Shown here one piece after another: positions 33,983 to 41,807 of a stretch of 64,000 nucleotides of DNA. The stretch comes from Flavobacteriaceae bacterium (GTDB taxonomy: Bacteria > Bacteroidota > Bacteroidia > Flavobacteriales > Flavobacteriaceae), in the NCBI GenBank assembly GCA_009886625.1, contig QXZA01000024.1, positions 62,001 to 126,000 on the forward strand, read 5' to 3'. The notes below the pieces were generated by a model. The model made no database searches. It had not been told where the DNA came from and saw only the letters and a program-made list of their open reading frames with translations. The translations under genes and the position numbers were made by a program. How positions within the stretch are numbered: the first letter of the stretch is position 1; each line of letters begins with the position of its first letter.

Positions 33983-36703
33983 ATGCAAACTTTTTTAGAC
34001 GATGTTGCTAAAATAATTATTGCTTCTCACGATGAATTGAATCGTGTTAAGATTATTGTTCCTAGTATTCGATCCATTACATTTTTAAAAGAATCTTTAA
34101 AAAAACAGCTCAATACCCCAAAAATAGCACCTGAAATAATTAGTATTAAGCACTTTATAAAAGAGCTTTCGGGTCTTGATAGAATTTCAAATGTGGCATT
34201 ACTCTACACTTTTTTTGAAGTATATCTTGAACATACACCCAAGGCCAAGCAAGATACAATGGATCAGTTTTTTAATTGGGCGCCTACTTTAATTCAAGAA
34301 TTTAGTGAGATTGATTCTCAACTAGTTGATCCTAATACTTTGTTTGAATTTATGGGAGCTCTAGGGGAGATTGAACAATGGGATTCTAAGGAGAAAGAAA
34401 ATTTAATAGAACGCCACTTGGATTTTCAAAAGGAAATACCCCAACTCTATAAATTACTTTATCAGCATTTATTGAATCAACAAGAGGGATATGCAGGAAT
34501 GCAACTAAGAGAGGCGGTTAGAAATTTAACTTTCTACACTGAACAAGAACTACCATTCCATTATTTCATTGGTTTTAATGCCTTAACTAAAGGAGAGGAA
34601 ACAATAATTCAAGAGCTTTTAGCTACAGATATTGCTGAGGTTATTTGGGATGTAGACCAAGAATTTTTTGATGATTCCTTTCACGGAGCAGGTCATTTTA
34701 TTCGACAATATTATTCAGATTGGAAGGCATTAAAAACAAAGAGTAAAACCTCCTTTTCAACCTTTTTTTCAAAGGAAAAACAGATTGAATTTTTTAGTGT
34801 TGCAAAGAATACCACCCAAGCAAAAGTCGCAGTTCAATTAGCGGCAAATTTATTTGAAGAAAATCCAAAGGAGTCCACGGTTATCTCATTTGGAGATGAA
34901 AGTTTATTACATCCCACACTATCTTCTCTGCCATCAAAAGAATTGCCTTGGAACATCACAATGGGGTATCCATTGAAAAAATCAGCTTTTGCAGACATTT
35001 TCTTTACTCTTTTTGAATTATTAGAGCAACATAAAGAGTCCAGTTACCCTTTGTATATTTTGAAAGAGTTGATGCAAATCGGTTTTGTAGATTCAATTTT
35101 TAAGGAGAATGGCCAAATTGTAAAAAAACTCTTGGCGGAGTTTGAAAAATCTAACAGGCAATTTATACCCAGTGAAATTTTAACTCAGGGAGAAGAAATT
35201 AGAAAAATAATATTTAGTCCTTTTGAAACTACATCACTGTTTTTAAATCGTATTCATACATTGATATGCTCGTTTCAAGAATTAGATATGATCAAAGATC
35301 AAGACGTGATTCAACTGCATTACATTGATCGTTTTAAAGCACTATGGGAAGAAATATCTCGGCTTCATGACAGTAGACCTTATATGTCCACTCTTGGCCA
35401 TATTAAGATGGTGTTTGAGCTCTTATTAGAAAAAGAAACCCTTGACTTTTCTGGTGATGCTCTTTCCAATCTTCAAATCATGGGTCTTTTGGAAACACGA
35501 TTGTTGGATTTTGATAATGTGATTATTACTCATGTTAATGAAGGGATTATTCCTTTCGGAAAAACACCTGTTTCTTGGATTCCATTTGATGTCAGAAAGA
35601 AGTTTGAAATGAATACTTTCATTGAACAAGATCATCTTTATGCCTATCATTTCTTTAGATTGTTGCAACGTGCCAAAAAAGTTTTCTTGTTATATAATGC
35701 AACTCCGGAAGGCTTGTTTTCTGGAGAGAAAAGTCGGTTTTTAGTTCAATTAGAATACTTTAAATGTCCAAAGCATAGATTAACATTAAGGCAGGTAGAA
35801 CTTCCAATTGAACAACAGCCGATTTCCATACAACAAGCAATTAAAACAAAAGTAGTTTTAGAGCAACTTGATAGCATTGCTCAAGAAGGCTTTTCACCTT
35901 CTTCTTTGACTCAATACATTCGCAATCCATATCTGTTTTATGAACAAAGAATGCTTAAAATACGTCCTTTAAACACCCTAGAGACAAGCTTAAGTGCAAT
36001 GGATAAAGGAACGATAATCCATAAGGTTTTAGAGGTTCTTTATTTGCCATTTTTAAACAAAGAAGTTTTAGAAACAGATTTCGATTTAATGTTAGAACAA
36101 TTACCAGCAACATTAAAAGAAAATTTTGACAGTTTGTATAAAAATGATGATTCCAGAACTGGGAAAAATTTTATTATTTACAGGGTAATGGAACAGATTT
36201 TGAAATCATATATCTTAAATGAACAAAAGCAAGTTTCAAAAGGGAATTCATTGAAAATAGTGGGTTTAGAACATGAATTTTCAAAGCCTGTTTGGATCGA
36301 GAAGCTGCAAAAGAATATTGTATTTAAAGGAACAGTAGATCGTATTGATTTTTTCAATGGTGTACTTCGTTTTGTTGATTATAAGACTGGAAATGTGACT
36401 AAAAACGATTTAGCCATAGGGACGTGGGATGAAGTTTCCAAAGACTCAAAAAAGAGCACACTCTTTCAAGTGCTGTTATATAGCTATATTTTGAAAAAAG
36501 AATTTTCTTGTCAAGAGTGTGTAGCTGGAGTTGTTCCGTTAAAGAATTTTGAAAATAATTTTTTAGTGGCCTCAAAAAAAATCAGCCATACTTCAAAAAG
36601 TCCATTATTAATAAATGAAGAGATTTGTGATGTATTTGAAAATGAGTTGTTTGCTTTAATGGAAGAAATATTTGACCCTAGCTATCCTTTTATTTCCAAA
36701 TAA
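33983..36703 (+). CDS. AddB-like PD-(D/E)XK nuclease
   Basis: Protein of 906 residues, the likely partner of the AddA-like helicase upstream. The N-terminal part has a degenerate helicase-like fold without a clear P-loop (LNRVKIIVPSIRSITFLK). The C-terminal nuclease domain carries FSPSSLTQYIRNPYLFYEQ (about 637-655), a MDKGTIIHKVLEVLY block and the catalytic GTVDRIDFFN / FVDYKTGN motifs near 785-805. The four-cysteine iron-sulphur pattern of some AddB proteins is not evident. A TACATTTA box ends close to its ATG, suggesting its own promoter after the pseudogene. Confidence 0.8.
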   Translation: MQTFLDDVAKIIIASHDELNRVKIIVPSIRSITFLKESLKKQLNTPKIAPEIISIKHFIKELSGLDRISNVALLYTFFEVYLEHTPKAKQDTMDQFFNWAPTLIQEFSEIDSQLVDPNTLFEFMGALGEIEQWDSKEKENLIERHLDFQKEIPQLYKLLYQHLLNQQEGYAGMQLREAVRNLTFYTEQELPFHYFIGFNALTKGEETIIQELLATDIAEVIWDVDQEFFDDSFHGAGHFIRQYYSDWKALKTKSKTSFSTFFSKEKQIEFFSVAKNTTQAKVAVQLAANLFEENPKESTVISFGDESLLHPTLSSLPSKELPWNITMGYPLKKSAFADIFFTLFELLEQHKESSYPLYILKELMQIGFVDSIFKENGQIVKKLLAEFEKSNRQFIPSEILTQGEEIRKIIFSPFETTSLFLNRIHTLICSFQELDMIKDQDVIQLHYIDRFKALWEEISRLHDSRPYMSTLGHIKMVFELLLEKETLDFSGDALSNLQIMGLLETRLLDFDNVIITHVNEGIIPFGKTPVSWIPFDVRKKFEMNTFIEQDHLYAYHFFRLLQRAKKVFLLYNATPEGLFSGEKSRFLVQLEYFKCPKHRLTLRQVELPIEQQPISIQQAIKTKVVLEQLDSIAQEGFSPSSLTQYIRNPYLFYEQRMLKIRPLNTLETSLSAMDKGTIIHKVLEVLYLPFLNKEVLETDFDLMLEQLPATLKENFDSLYKNDDSRTGKNFIIYRVMEQILKSYILNEQKQVSKGNSLKIVGLEHEFSKPVWIEKLQKNIVFKGTVDRIDFFNGVLRFVDYKTGNVTKNDLAIGTWDEVSKDSKKSTLFQVLLYSYILKKEFSCQECVAGVVPLKNFENNFLVASKKISHTSKSPLLINEEICDVFENELFALMEEIFDPSYPFISK

Positions 36704-36844
36704 AATAAAACTATTTTTATTTGTTCTTCTCATTTTAAGTCTCATTAGAGGTTTGATTATTTTTTCACTAATTTTACTGAACAAGACCAAATACTATTTT
36801 CTATATAATTTTAAATTTTAATAACAGTTTAGAACCAAACACCT

Positions 36845-37783
36845 ATGTCTACCAAAGATGATTTTGAGAAAATAGATACTAATAAAGATGGCGTTATTTC
36901 TGAAGAAGAGTTTGCAAATGCAAAGAAATCTGCTGGAATTGAAAAAGAAAAGCTTAGCTGGTTTTTAAAACTCATTACCCTTGGTGATCGATTTGATATT
37001 AAAGATTTCTTTGATAGGTTTAAAAAATCAATTGTTGAGTTCGTCATTTTGGTTTTTGGTGTAACCGTTTCTTTTGGAATTGAACAACAAGGTGGAGTTT
37101 CTGATAATCGTTCTGATGGAATTGAAAACTTGACCAATTTGAGAGAAGAGATAGACAAAATCATCTATTATACTGATGAGTATACTGAAAACTTAAGTTG
37201 GATTGTAGACTTTTACAACAAGCAATATCAGAAATGGGAGCAAAACAATGATGATGTGTTTATCGACTTCATGGAAGATGAAGAAGAACCCGATGGAAAA
37301 TATTATTTTGCTCCAATGAGTTTGTATGGAAATCGAAATCCATTTAATCCTGAAAGGGTCATTTTTGATGCAATAAAGTTGGATGGAACTTTTAGGCTAT
37401 TACCCAAGGAGGTAGGTCTAGAAATGACTAAGATATATGATGGAGTTGAGCTAGGTTATTTGATTGAAAATACCGGCAAAATTGAAGAACGATTTGTAAA
37501 TCAATTTAAAGATAGAATTGCAAATAGATGGGTATATGATCTTCCTTTTGTGGATATCGATGACAACAACTTTTGGCTTGAAAACAGAAAATATATTCAG
37601 AATGATAAGTTCATGAAATACATTTTATATCAGCGTTTGGATTTGTGGCAATATCAAGTTTTTGATCAACTTGAAAACTATAAAGCAAAGTTAATTGAAA
37701 GTACTAAAATGCTTGACTCTGTCATTGCGGTTAGAGATAGCGAATACGAATTTATCTGGTGGGTATTAAATCCTAAAGATTAG
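36845..37783 (+). CDS. EF-hand membrane protein, DUF6090-like
   Basis: Protein of 312 residues. An EF-hand calcium loop, DTNKDGVISEEEF, occupies residues 12-24 with canonical ligands. One TM helix follows (about 60-80: FVILVFGVTVSFGIEQ), then an outside domain whose start NLREEIDKIIYYTDEYTENL and length resemble DUF6090-type flavobacterial membrane proteins, which usually begin directly with the TM segment. The added EF-hand is unusual for that group. The 3' end overlaps the convergent crtI gene by 11 bases. Function unknown. Confidence 0.65.
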   Translation: MSTKDDFEKIDTNKDGVISEEEFANAKKSAGIEKEKLSWFLKLITLGDRFDIKDFFDRFKKSIVEFVILVFGVTVSFGIEQQGGVSDNRSDGIENLTNLREEIDKIIYYTDEYTENLSWIVDFYNKQYQKWEQNNDDVFIDFMEDEEEPDGKYYFAPMSLYGNRNPFNPERVIFDAIKLDGTFRLLPKEVGLEMTKIYDGVELGYLIENTGKIEERFVNQFKDRIANRWVYDLPFVDIDDNNFWLENRKYIQNDKFMKYILYQRLDLWQYQVFDQLENYKAKLIESTKMLDSVIAVRDSEYEFIWWVLNPKD

Positions 37784-39239
37784 CCTCGCTAATCAACTCT
37801 GACACTAATTTACCTGAAATTAATGCTGGGGGTACTCCTGGTCCAGGAACAGTAAGTTGTCCTGTGAAATACAAGTTTTTTACTTTTTTGCTCTTTAATT
37901 TAGGTCTTAAAAACGCAGTTTGTAATAAAGTGTTTGCTAAACCGTAAGCGTTGCCTTTATATGAATTGTATTCTTCAATAAAATCATTAACACAAAAGGA
38001 TTCACAAAAAAGCATTTCTTTTTTTAACGATTGTTGGGTCAGCTTTTCTAACCGATCCATAACAATGTTTAAATATTTTTCCCGGATTTCTGGCGTATCT
38101 TCTATTCCTGGAGCAATAGGAATTAATAAAAAACAAGCATCTTTTCCTTCTGGTGCCATTTTAGGATCCGATACAGAGGGAAAGTTTGCATAAAATAGAG
38201 GATTTTCTGGCCATTCTGGTTGATCGTAAATCACCCGTGCATGTTCATCAAAATCAACATCAAAAAAGAGTGTATGATGGGCAAGGTTTTTCACCTTTTT
38301 GTCTAAGCCAATATAGAAAAGTAAAGAGGAAGGTGCGAATATTTTTTTATCCCAATAAGCTTCGCTATAAGCTCTGTGTTCAGGTTCTAAAAGAGTTTCG
38401 GAATGATGATAATCTGCACCCGAGAGTACAACGTCAGCTTGGACTTGTTTCCCATTAACTTGGATTCCAGTGGCTGTACCTGTATTGTCTACATTAATTT
38501 TGTCTATAGCGGAATTAGTATGAAAAGTTACACTTAAAGATTTTGCTAATGAAACCATAGCTTCCACGATGCTGTACATTCCGTTTTCTGGATGCCATGT
38601 TCCCAATCCAAAATCAGCAAAATTCATAAAATTGTAAAAGGAAGGTGTATTGGAGGGCTTTGCTCCCAAAAATAAAACAGGAAATTGTAGTATTTGTCTC
38701 AACTTAGGACTTTTGAAGTCTTTGTACACATCCCTTTTAATATTACTTAAAAAATAATTTACTTTTTTAATAGTAGTGGGTGTAATCAATTCTAATGGAG
38801 ACAAACCTGGACGATAAACTAAATCTTTGATGGCAATTTCATAATTGTCTTTAGCGCTAGTGATAAACTTTTTTAATTTTTGACTGCTACCTGCTTCCTC
38901 TTTTTCAAAAATCGTATAGATTTTTTCTAACGAATCCCCAATAGGAATAATTTCATTTTCACCGAAAACAACTTGATAGCCTGGATCTAATCGATTGAGG
39001 GTATAAAAGTCTTTAGTGCTTTTTCCGAAGTCATTATAAAAGGATTCAAAAACATCAGGCATCCAATACCATGAAGGACCCATGTCAAAAGTGAAGCCGT
39101 CTTTTTTTAACTGTCTCGCACGCCCTCCTAGTGTATCGTTTTTTTCAAATACATGAACATCAAAGCCTTTTTTAGCAAGGTAAGAGGCAGCCGATAGGGA
39201 AGAAAACCCTGAGCCTATAATTACAATCTTTTTTTTCAT
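37773..39239 (-). CDS. crtI: Phytoene desaturase
   Basis: FAD-dependent desaturase of 488 residues that converts phytoene to lycopene. The dinucleotide-binding motif IIGSGFSSLSAASYL is at residues 6-20, followed by FEKNDTLGGRARQ and FDMGPSWYWMP. The C-terminal NLYFTGQLTVPGPGVPPALISG segment, whose first part is typical, is the carotenoid-oxidoreductase signature. The sequence matches flavobacterial CrtI rather than CrtD. Unusually there is no crtB next to it; it stands alone with its own -7 box (CAAAGGTA on the plus strand, 39247-39254). Confidence 0.9.
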   Translation of the reverse strand: MKKKIVIIGSGFSSLSAASYLAKKGFDVHVFEKNDTLGGRARQLKKDGFTFDMGPSWYWMPDVFESFYNDFGKSTKDFYTLNRLDPGYQVVFGENEIIPIGDSLEKIYTIFEKEEAGSSQKLKKFITSAKDNYEIAIKDLVYRPGLSPLELITPTTIKKVNYFLSNIKRDVYKDFKSPKLRQILQFPVLFLGAKPSNTPSFYNFMNFADFGLGTWHPENGMYSIVEAMVSLAKSLSVTFHTNSAIDKINVDNTGTATGIQVNGKQVQADVVLSGADYHHSETLLEPEHRAYSEAYWDKKIFAPSSLLFYIGLDKKVKNLAHHTLFFDVDFDEHARVIYDQPEWPENPLFYANFPSVSDPKMAPEGKDACFLLIPIAPGIEDTPEIREKYLNIVMDRLEKLTQQSLKKEMLFCESFCVNDFIEEYNSYKGNAYGLANTLLQTAFLRPKLKSKKVKNLYFTGQLTVPGPGVPPALISGKLVSELISEANL

Positions 39240-39246
39240 AGCCCTA

Positions 39247-39254
39247 CAAAGGTA
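39247..39254 (-). promoter_or_regulatory. -7 promoter element for crtI
   Basis: On the minus strand this reads TACCTTTG, an exact TAnnTTTG match, ending seven bases before the crtI ATG; the expected start of transcription is at or just before the codon. Confidence 0.45.
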
Positions 39255-39307
39255 TTATAAAAGACGGGTTTGAATTGGAAGATTGGTATTGAAAAATAAC
39301 AAAAAAA

Positions 39308-40051
39308 TCAATTTATTTCTGGACTTGCTGCCCAAGTGATTCCTCTGGTAATAATTTCCCAAACTTGTGGAATGTCAAAGTCTTCTTTGTTATGGCCTAA
39401 AGATGAGTAAAATATGCGCCCTTTTCCATAAGGTTTGGTCCATACTACAGGGATTTCAATTCCTTCAATCCAAGCATCGTGTTCACCTGTAAATTGGGTA
39501 GTCGCCAGTATTGTAATGGCAGGATCGACATGCATATAATACTGCTCACTATGCAAAGTAAAATCTTTTATATCCATTACTAAGGGGTTTTTTGGTGCAG
39601 TAATATTAACAGTATAGTCCACTTGCCCTCCGGGATGTTTAACAAACTGCCCCCCTATCATATACTGATATTCTGTGTTATTTCTAAAAGCATCTCCCAA
39701 ACCTCCGTGACATCCAGCAAGACCCACACCTCCCTTAACAGCTTTTTGTAAAGCACGGGATTCACTTCCACTCATTTCACTCATTGTAATATGCTGAATG
39801 ATTAAGTCAACTTGACGCATCACGCCCTCATTGGTGTAGATTTTAGTAGATTCAGAAAGAGTGACCTTGGCTTTTTTATCTTTTAACCAAGCGGCTATTT
39901 TATTAGCGAAAATTTCGGGTTGGTGCCCTTTCCATCCTCCATAAACAATTAGAATATTTTTATCTTTCAAAGAACTGAGGTTCAGCTGTGCATTCAAAGA
40001 GAAAGAAAATGAAAAGACAAGGGCGAGGCAATAAAGAGTCAAATATTTCAA
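39308..40051 (-). CDS. ThuA-domain exported protein
   Basis: Protein of 247 residues with a signal peptide ending SFSLNAQ and a ThuA-like (glutamine amidotransferase-fold) domain: NILIVYGGWKGHQPE near 33, LADCHGG-type segment GLAGCHGGLGDAF near 112, and the terminal RIFYSSLGHNKEDF. ThuA-domain proteins are linked to sugar metabolism, and exported versions are common in flavobacteria, but substrate is unknown. The only in-frame start before the signal peptide is TTG at 40051. It lies between crtI and a potassium channel on the same strand. Confidence 0.75.
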   Translation of the reverse strand: MKYLTLYCLALVFSFSFSLNAQLNLSSLKDKNILIVYGGWKGHQPEIFANKIAAWLKDKKAKVTLSESTKIYTNEGVMRQVDLIIQHITMSEMSGSESRALQKAVKGGVGLAGCHGGLGDAFRNNTEYQYMIGGQFVKHPGGQVDYTVNITAPKNPLVMDIKDFTLHSEQYYMHVDPAITILATTQFTGEHDAWIEGIEIPVVWTKPYGKGRIFYSSLGHNKEDFDIPQVWEIITRGITWAASPEIN

Positions 40052-40078
40052 GGTATATATTTTAACCCTAAGATATAT

Positions 40079-40777
40079 TTATTTTTCTTCTTTTGAATTA
40101 AAAATTTCAGTAACAAAAGATGCACTGATAATCCCTGTTGGAATAGCAACCACACCAATTCCTACTAACGAAATTATCGAAGCAAAAACTTTCCCCCAAA
40201 GAGTGATTGGAACTATATCTCCGTATCCAACAGTTGCAAGTGAAACAGTTGCCCACCATATGGAGGCCGTTATACTTGAGAATACTTCAGGTTGAGCGTC
40301 ATGCTCTAAAAAATAGATTGCTGATGCAGAGAAAAGTATGGTAAGTAAAGAAAGAAATAAAGTGAAATACAGTTCGTTTTTTACTGACCCAAGTGCTTTA
40401 ATAAAAAGTTTTAATGATTTACTTTCTCTCCCCAATTTAAATATTCTTGAAAGTCGGAACAGACGAAGAATTCTGAAGAAACGACCATCTAAAAGAACAA
40501 ACTCCTTGATGTAAAAGGGGAGAATTGAGACTAAATCAATTATACCAAAAAAACTAAACACATATTTTTTAACCCCTTTCCATTGCGCTTCTCTAAAGTT
40601 GATATATATCCTAAAAAGATATTCAAAAGAAAAAATTGAAATTGAAATCAGTTCAAAATAATAAAAGAATTTTTCAAATTTAAGCTTGATTGAGTCGTGT
40701 GATTCAAGAATCATTGCAAGAATATTTACAATAATTAAAATATAAATGAAAATATCAAAGCGCCTGAATTTCTTCAT
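40079..40777 (-). CDS. Voltage-gated potassium channel
   Basis: Six-TM ion channel of 232 residues. The voltage sensor S4 reads RFFRILRLFRLSRIFKLGR (about 98-116) with arginines every third residue, and the selectivity filter TVGYGD lies in SLATVGYGDIVP (about 180-191). It resembles bacterial Kv channels of the KvAP/Kch type; a cytoplasmic regulatory domain is absent. It shares the strand with the ThuA gene (27-base gap) and is divergent from the carotenoid operon. Confidence 0.88.
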   Translation of the reverse strand: MKKFRRFDIFIYILIIVNILAMILESHDSIKLKFEKFFYYFELISISIFSFEYLFRIYINFREAQWKGVKKYVFSFFGIIDLVSILPFYIKEFVLLDGRFFRILRLFRLSRIFKLGRESKSLKLFIKALGSVKNELYFTLFLSLLTILFSASAIYFLEHDAQPEVFSSITASIWWATVSLATVGYGDIVPITLWGKVFASIISLVGIGVVAIPTGIISASFVTEIFNSKEEK

Positions 40778-40934
40778 AGTGTTTAATTTATTTTTTATTG
40801 ACTATAATGTTTATAAATATAAAACAATATTACAATCAAATAAATAACTGAAAATGAATTCATTAAAATTATTTTATTCCTACACCATATCTTTTTATAT
40901 AAGTCAGATTAGAAAAACTTCTACAAAATAGGTT

Positions 40935-40962
40935 TTTGTATAACTTTTTTTATTTATCTTTA
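40935..40962 (+). promoter_or_regulatory. Promoter of the crtA-crtD-cruF operon
   Basis: TTTG at 40935-40938 and TATCTTTA at 40955-40962 form a -33/-7 pair with 16 bases between, the last base of the -7 box being A instead of G. Transcription would begin about 40969, giving a leader of about 150 bases. Confidence 0.5.
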
Positions 40963-40974
40963 AACAAGTTTAAA
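40959..40974. promoter_or_regulatory. Operator-like palindrome over the -7 box
   Basis: TTTAAACAAGTTTAAA is a perfect 7-bp inverted repeat with a two-base centre. It overlaps the -7 box and the predicted start point, a classic place for a repressor site. Confidence 0.5.
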
Positions 40975-40988
40975 TTCAATTTGGTTTC

Positions 40989-41053
40989 AAACGTCTCTGC
41001 GATTACTTCCATAAGTTAGGTTCTAAAATCCAATGCAGAGACGTTTTCTTTTT
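40989..41053 (+). promoter_or_regulatory. Leader hairpin / attenuator-like structure
   Basis: A perfect 12-bp stem (AAACGTCTCTGC with GCAGAGACGTTT) encloses a 34-base loop and is followed by TCTTTTTAG, resembling an intrinsic terminator. It lies in the leader between the promoter and the ATG at 41118. Confidence 0.6.
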
Positions 41054-41117
41054 AGCCCTAGTTTCATTCTTTTAAAACCGTTAAATTAGTCCCCTGACTA
41101 ATATCAATTTGTTATTT

Positions 41118-41807
41118 ATGCAAAACTTAACTTCTGTTACCTTTTTTTCATTTACTAAAAATAAATTTTGGGCCTTTAAACAAATGGGTATCGCTCCTTT
41201 TTTATTGGACAATGTAAAAGGATTGCTTTTTTTTAAGTTCTTGGGAACAGGAGGTGGGAAAGGCTTTAGTCTTTGGCCAGATTTCTCTACTTATGCTTTT
41301 ATGGGAGTTTGGGAACATAAGAAAGATTACGAGAATTTCATTTTACAAAATCCAGTTTTTTCACAATATCAAAAACGAGCCACAACCCAAAGGGATTTGA
41401 TTTTAACTTCAGTGAAAAGTCATGGTAAATGGAGTGGAATTAATCCTTTCCAAAAATCAGAAACAACGATTTCTGAAGTTGCTTCCACAAAAAAGGCTGT
41501 AGTAATTACAAGAGCAACCTTAAATTGGTCACGCCTTATATCCTTTTGGCGTTCTGTACCAGCAGCGAGTAAAGCTATTGAGAAGGCAAGGGGAATTCAA
41601 TATTATAAAGGCATAGGAGAGTGGCCTTTTATTCAACAAGCTACGATTAGTATATGGGATGATTTTGATGCAGTTAACTCATTCGCTTATAAAGGAAAAG
41701 ATCATGCGAGTATTGTTAAAAAAACGATACAGAAAAAATGGTATAAAGAGGATTTATTTTCTCGTTTTTATTTAGTTTCCGATAAAACTAGTTCATTGAA
41801 TTCATGA
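41118..41807 (+). CDS. CrtA-type carotenoid 2-hydroxylase / monooxygenase
   Basis: Protein of 229 residues in the spheroidene monooxygenase (CrtA) family. I chose ATG 41118 over a TTG three codons upstream. Family blocks: TFFSFTKNKFWAFKQMG near the start, FLGTGGGKGFSLWPD (about 45-59), SHGKWSGINPF (about 104-114), ITRATLNWSRLISFWRSVP (about 133-151) and KGIGEWPFIQQATISIWDD (about 167-185). In flavobacteria a CrtA-related enzyme is known that hydroxylates C2' on the way to myxol, so that is the likely role. It overlaps crtD by four bases (ATGA). Confidence 0.82.
   Translation: MQNLTSVTFFSFTKNKFWAFKQMGIAPFLLDNVKGLLFFKFLGTGGGKGFSLWPDFSTYAFMGVWEHKKDYENFILQNPVFSQYQKRATTQRDLILTSVKSHGKWSGINPFQKSETTISEVASTKKAVVITRATLNWSRLISFWRSVPAASKAIEKARGIQYYKGIGEWPFIQQATISIWDDFDAVNSFAYKGKDHASIVKKTIQKKWYKEDLFSRFYLVSDKTSSLNS

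Larger units (their letters stand above)
40778..41117. other. Divergent regulatory region upstream of the carotenoid operon
   Basis: This 340-base A+T-rich gap has no gene. It holds the promoter, the operator-like palindrome and the long leader hairpin described separately. Confidence 0.7.
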
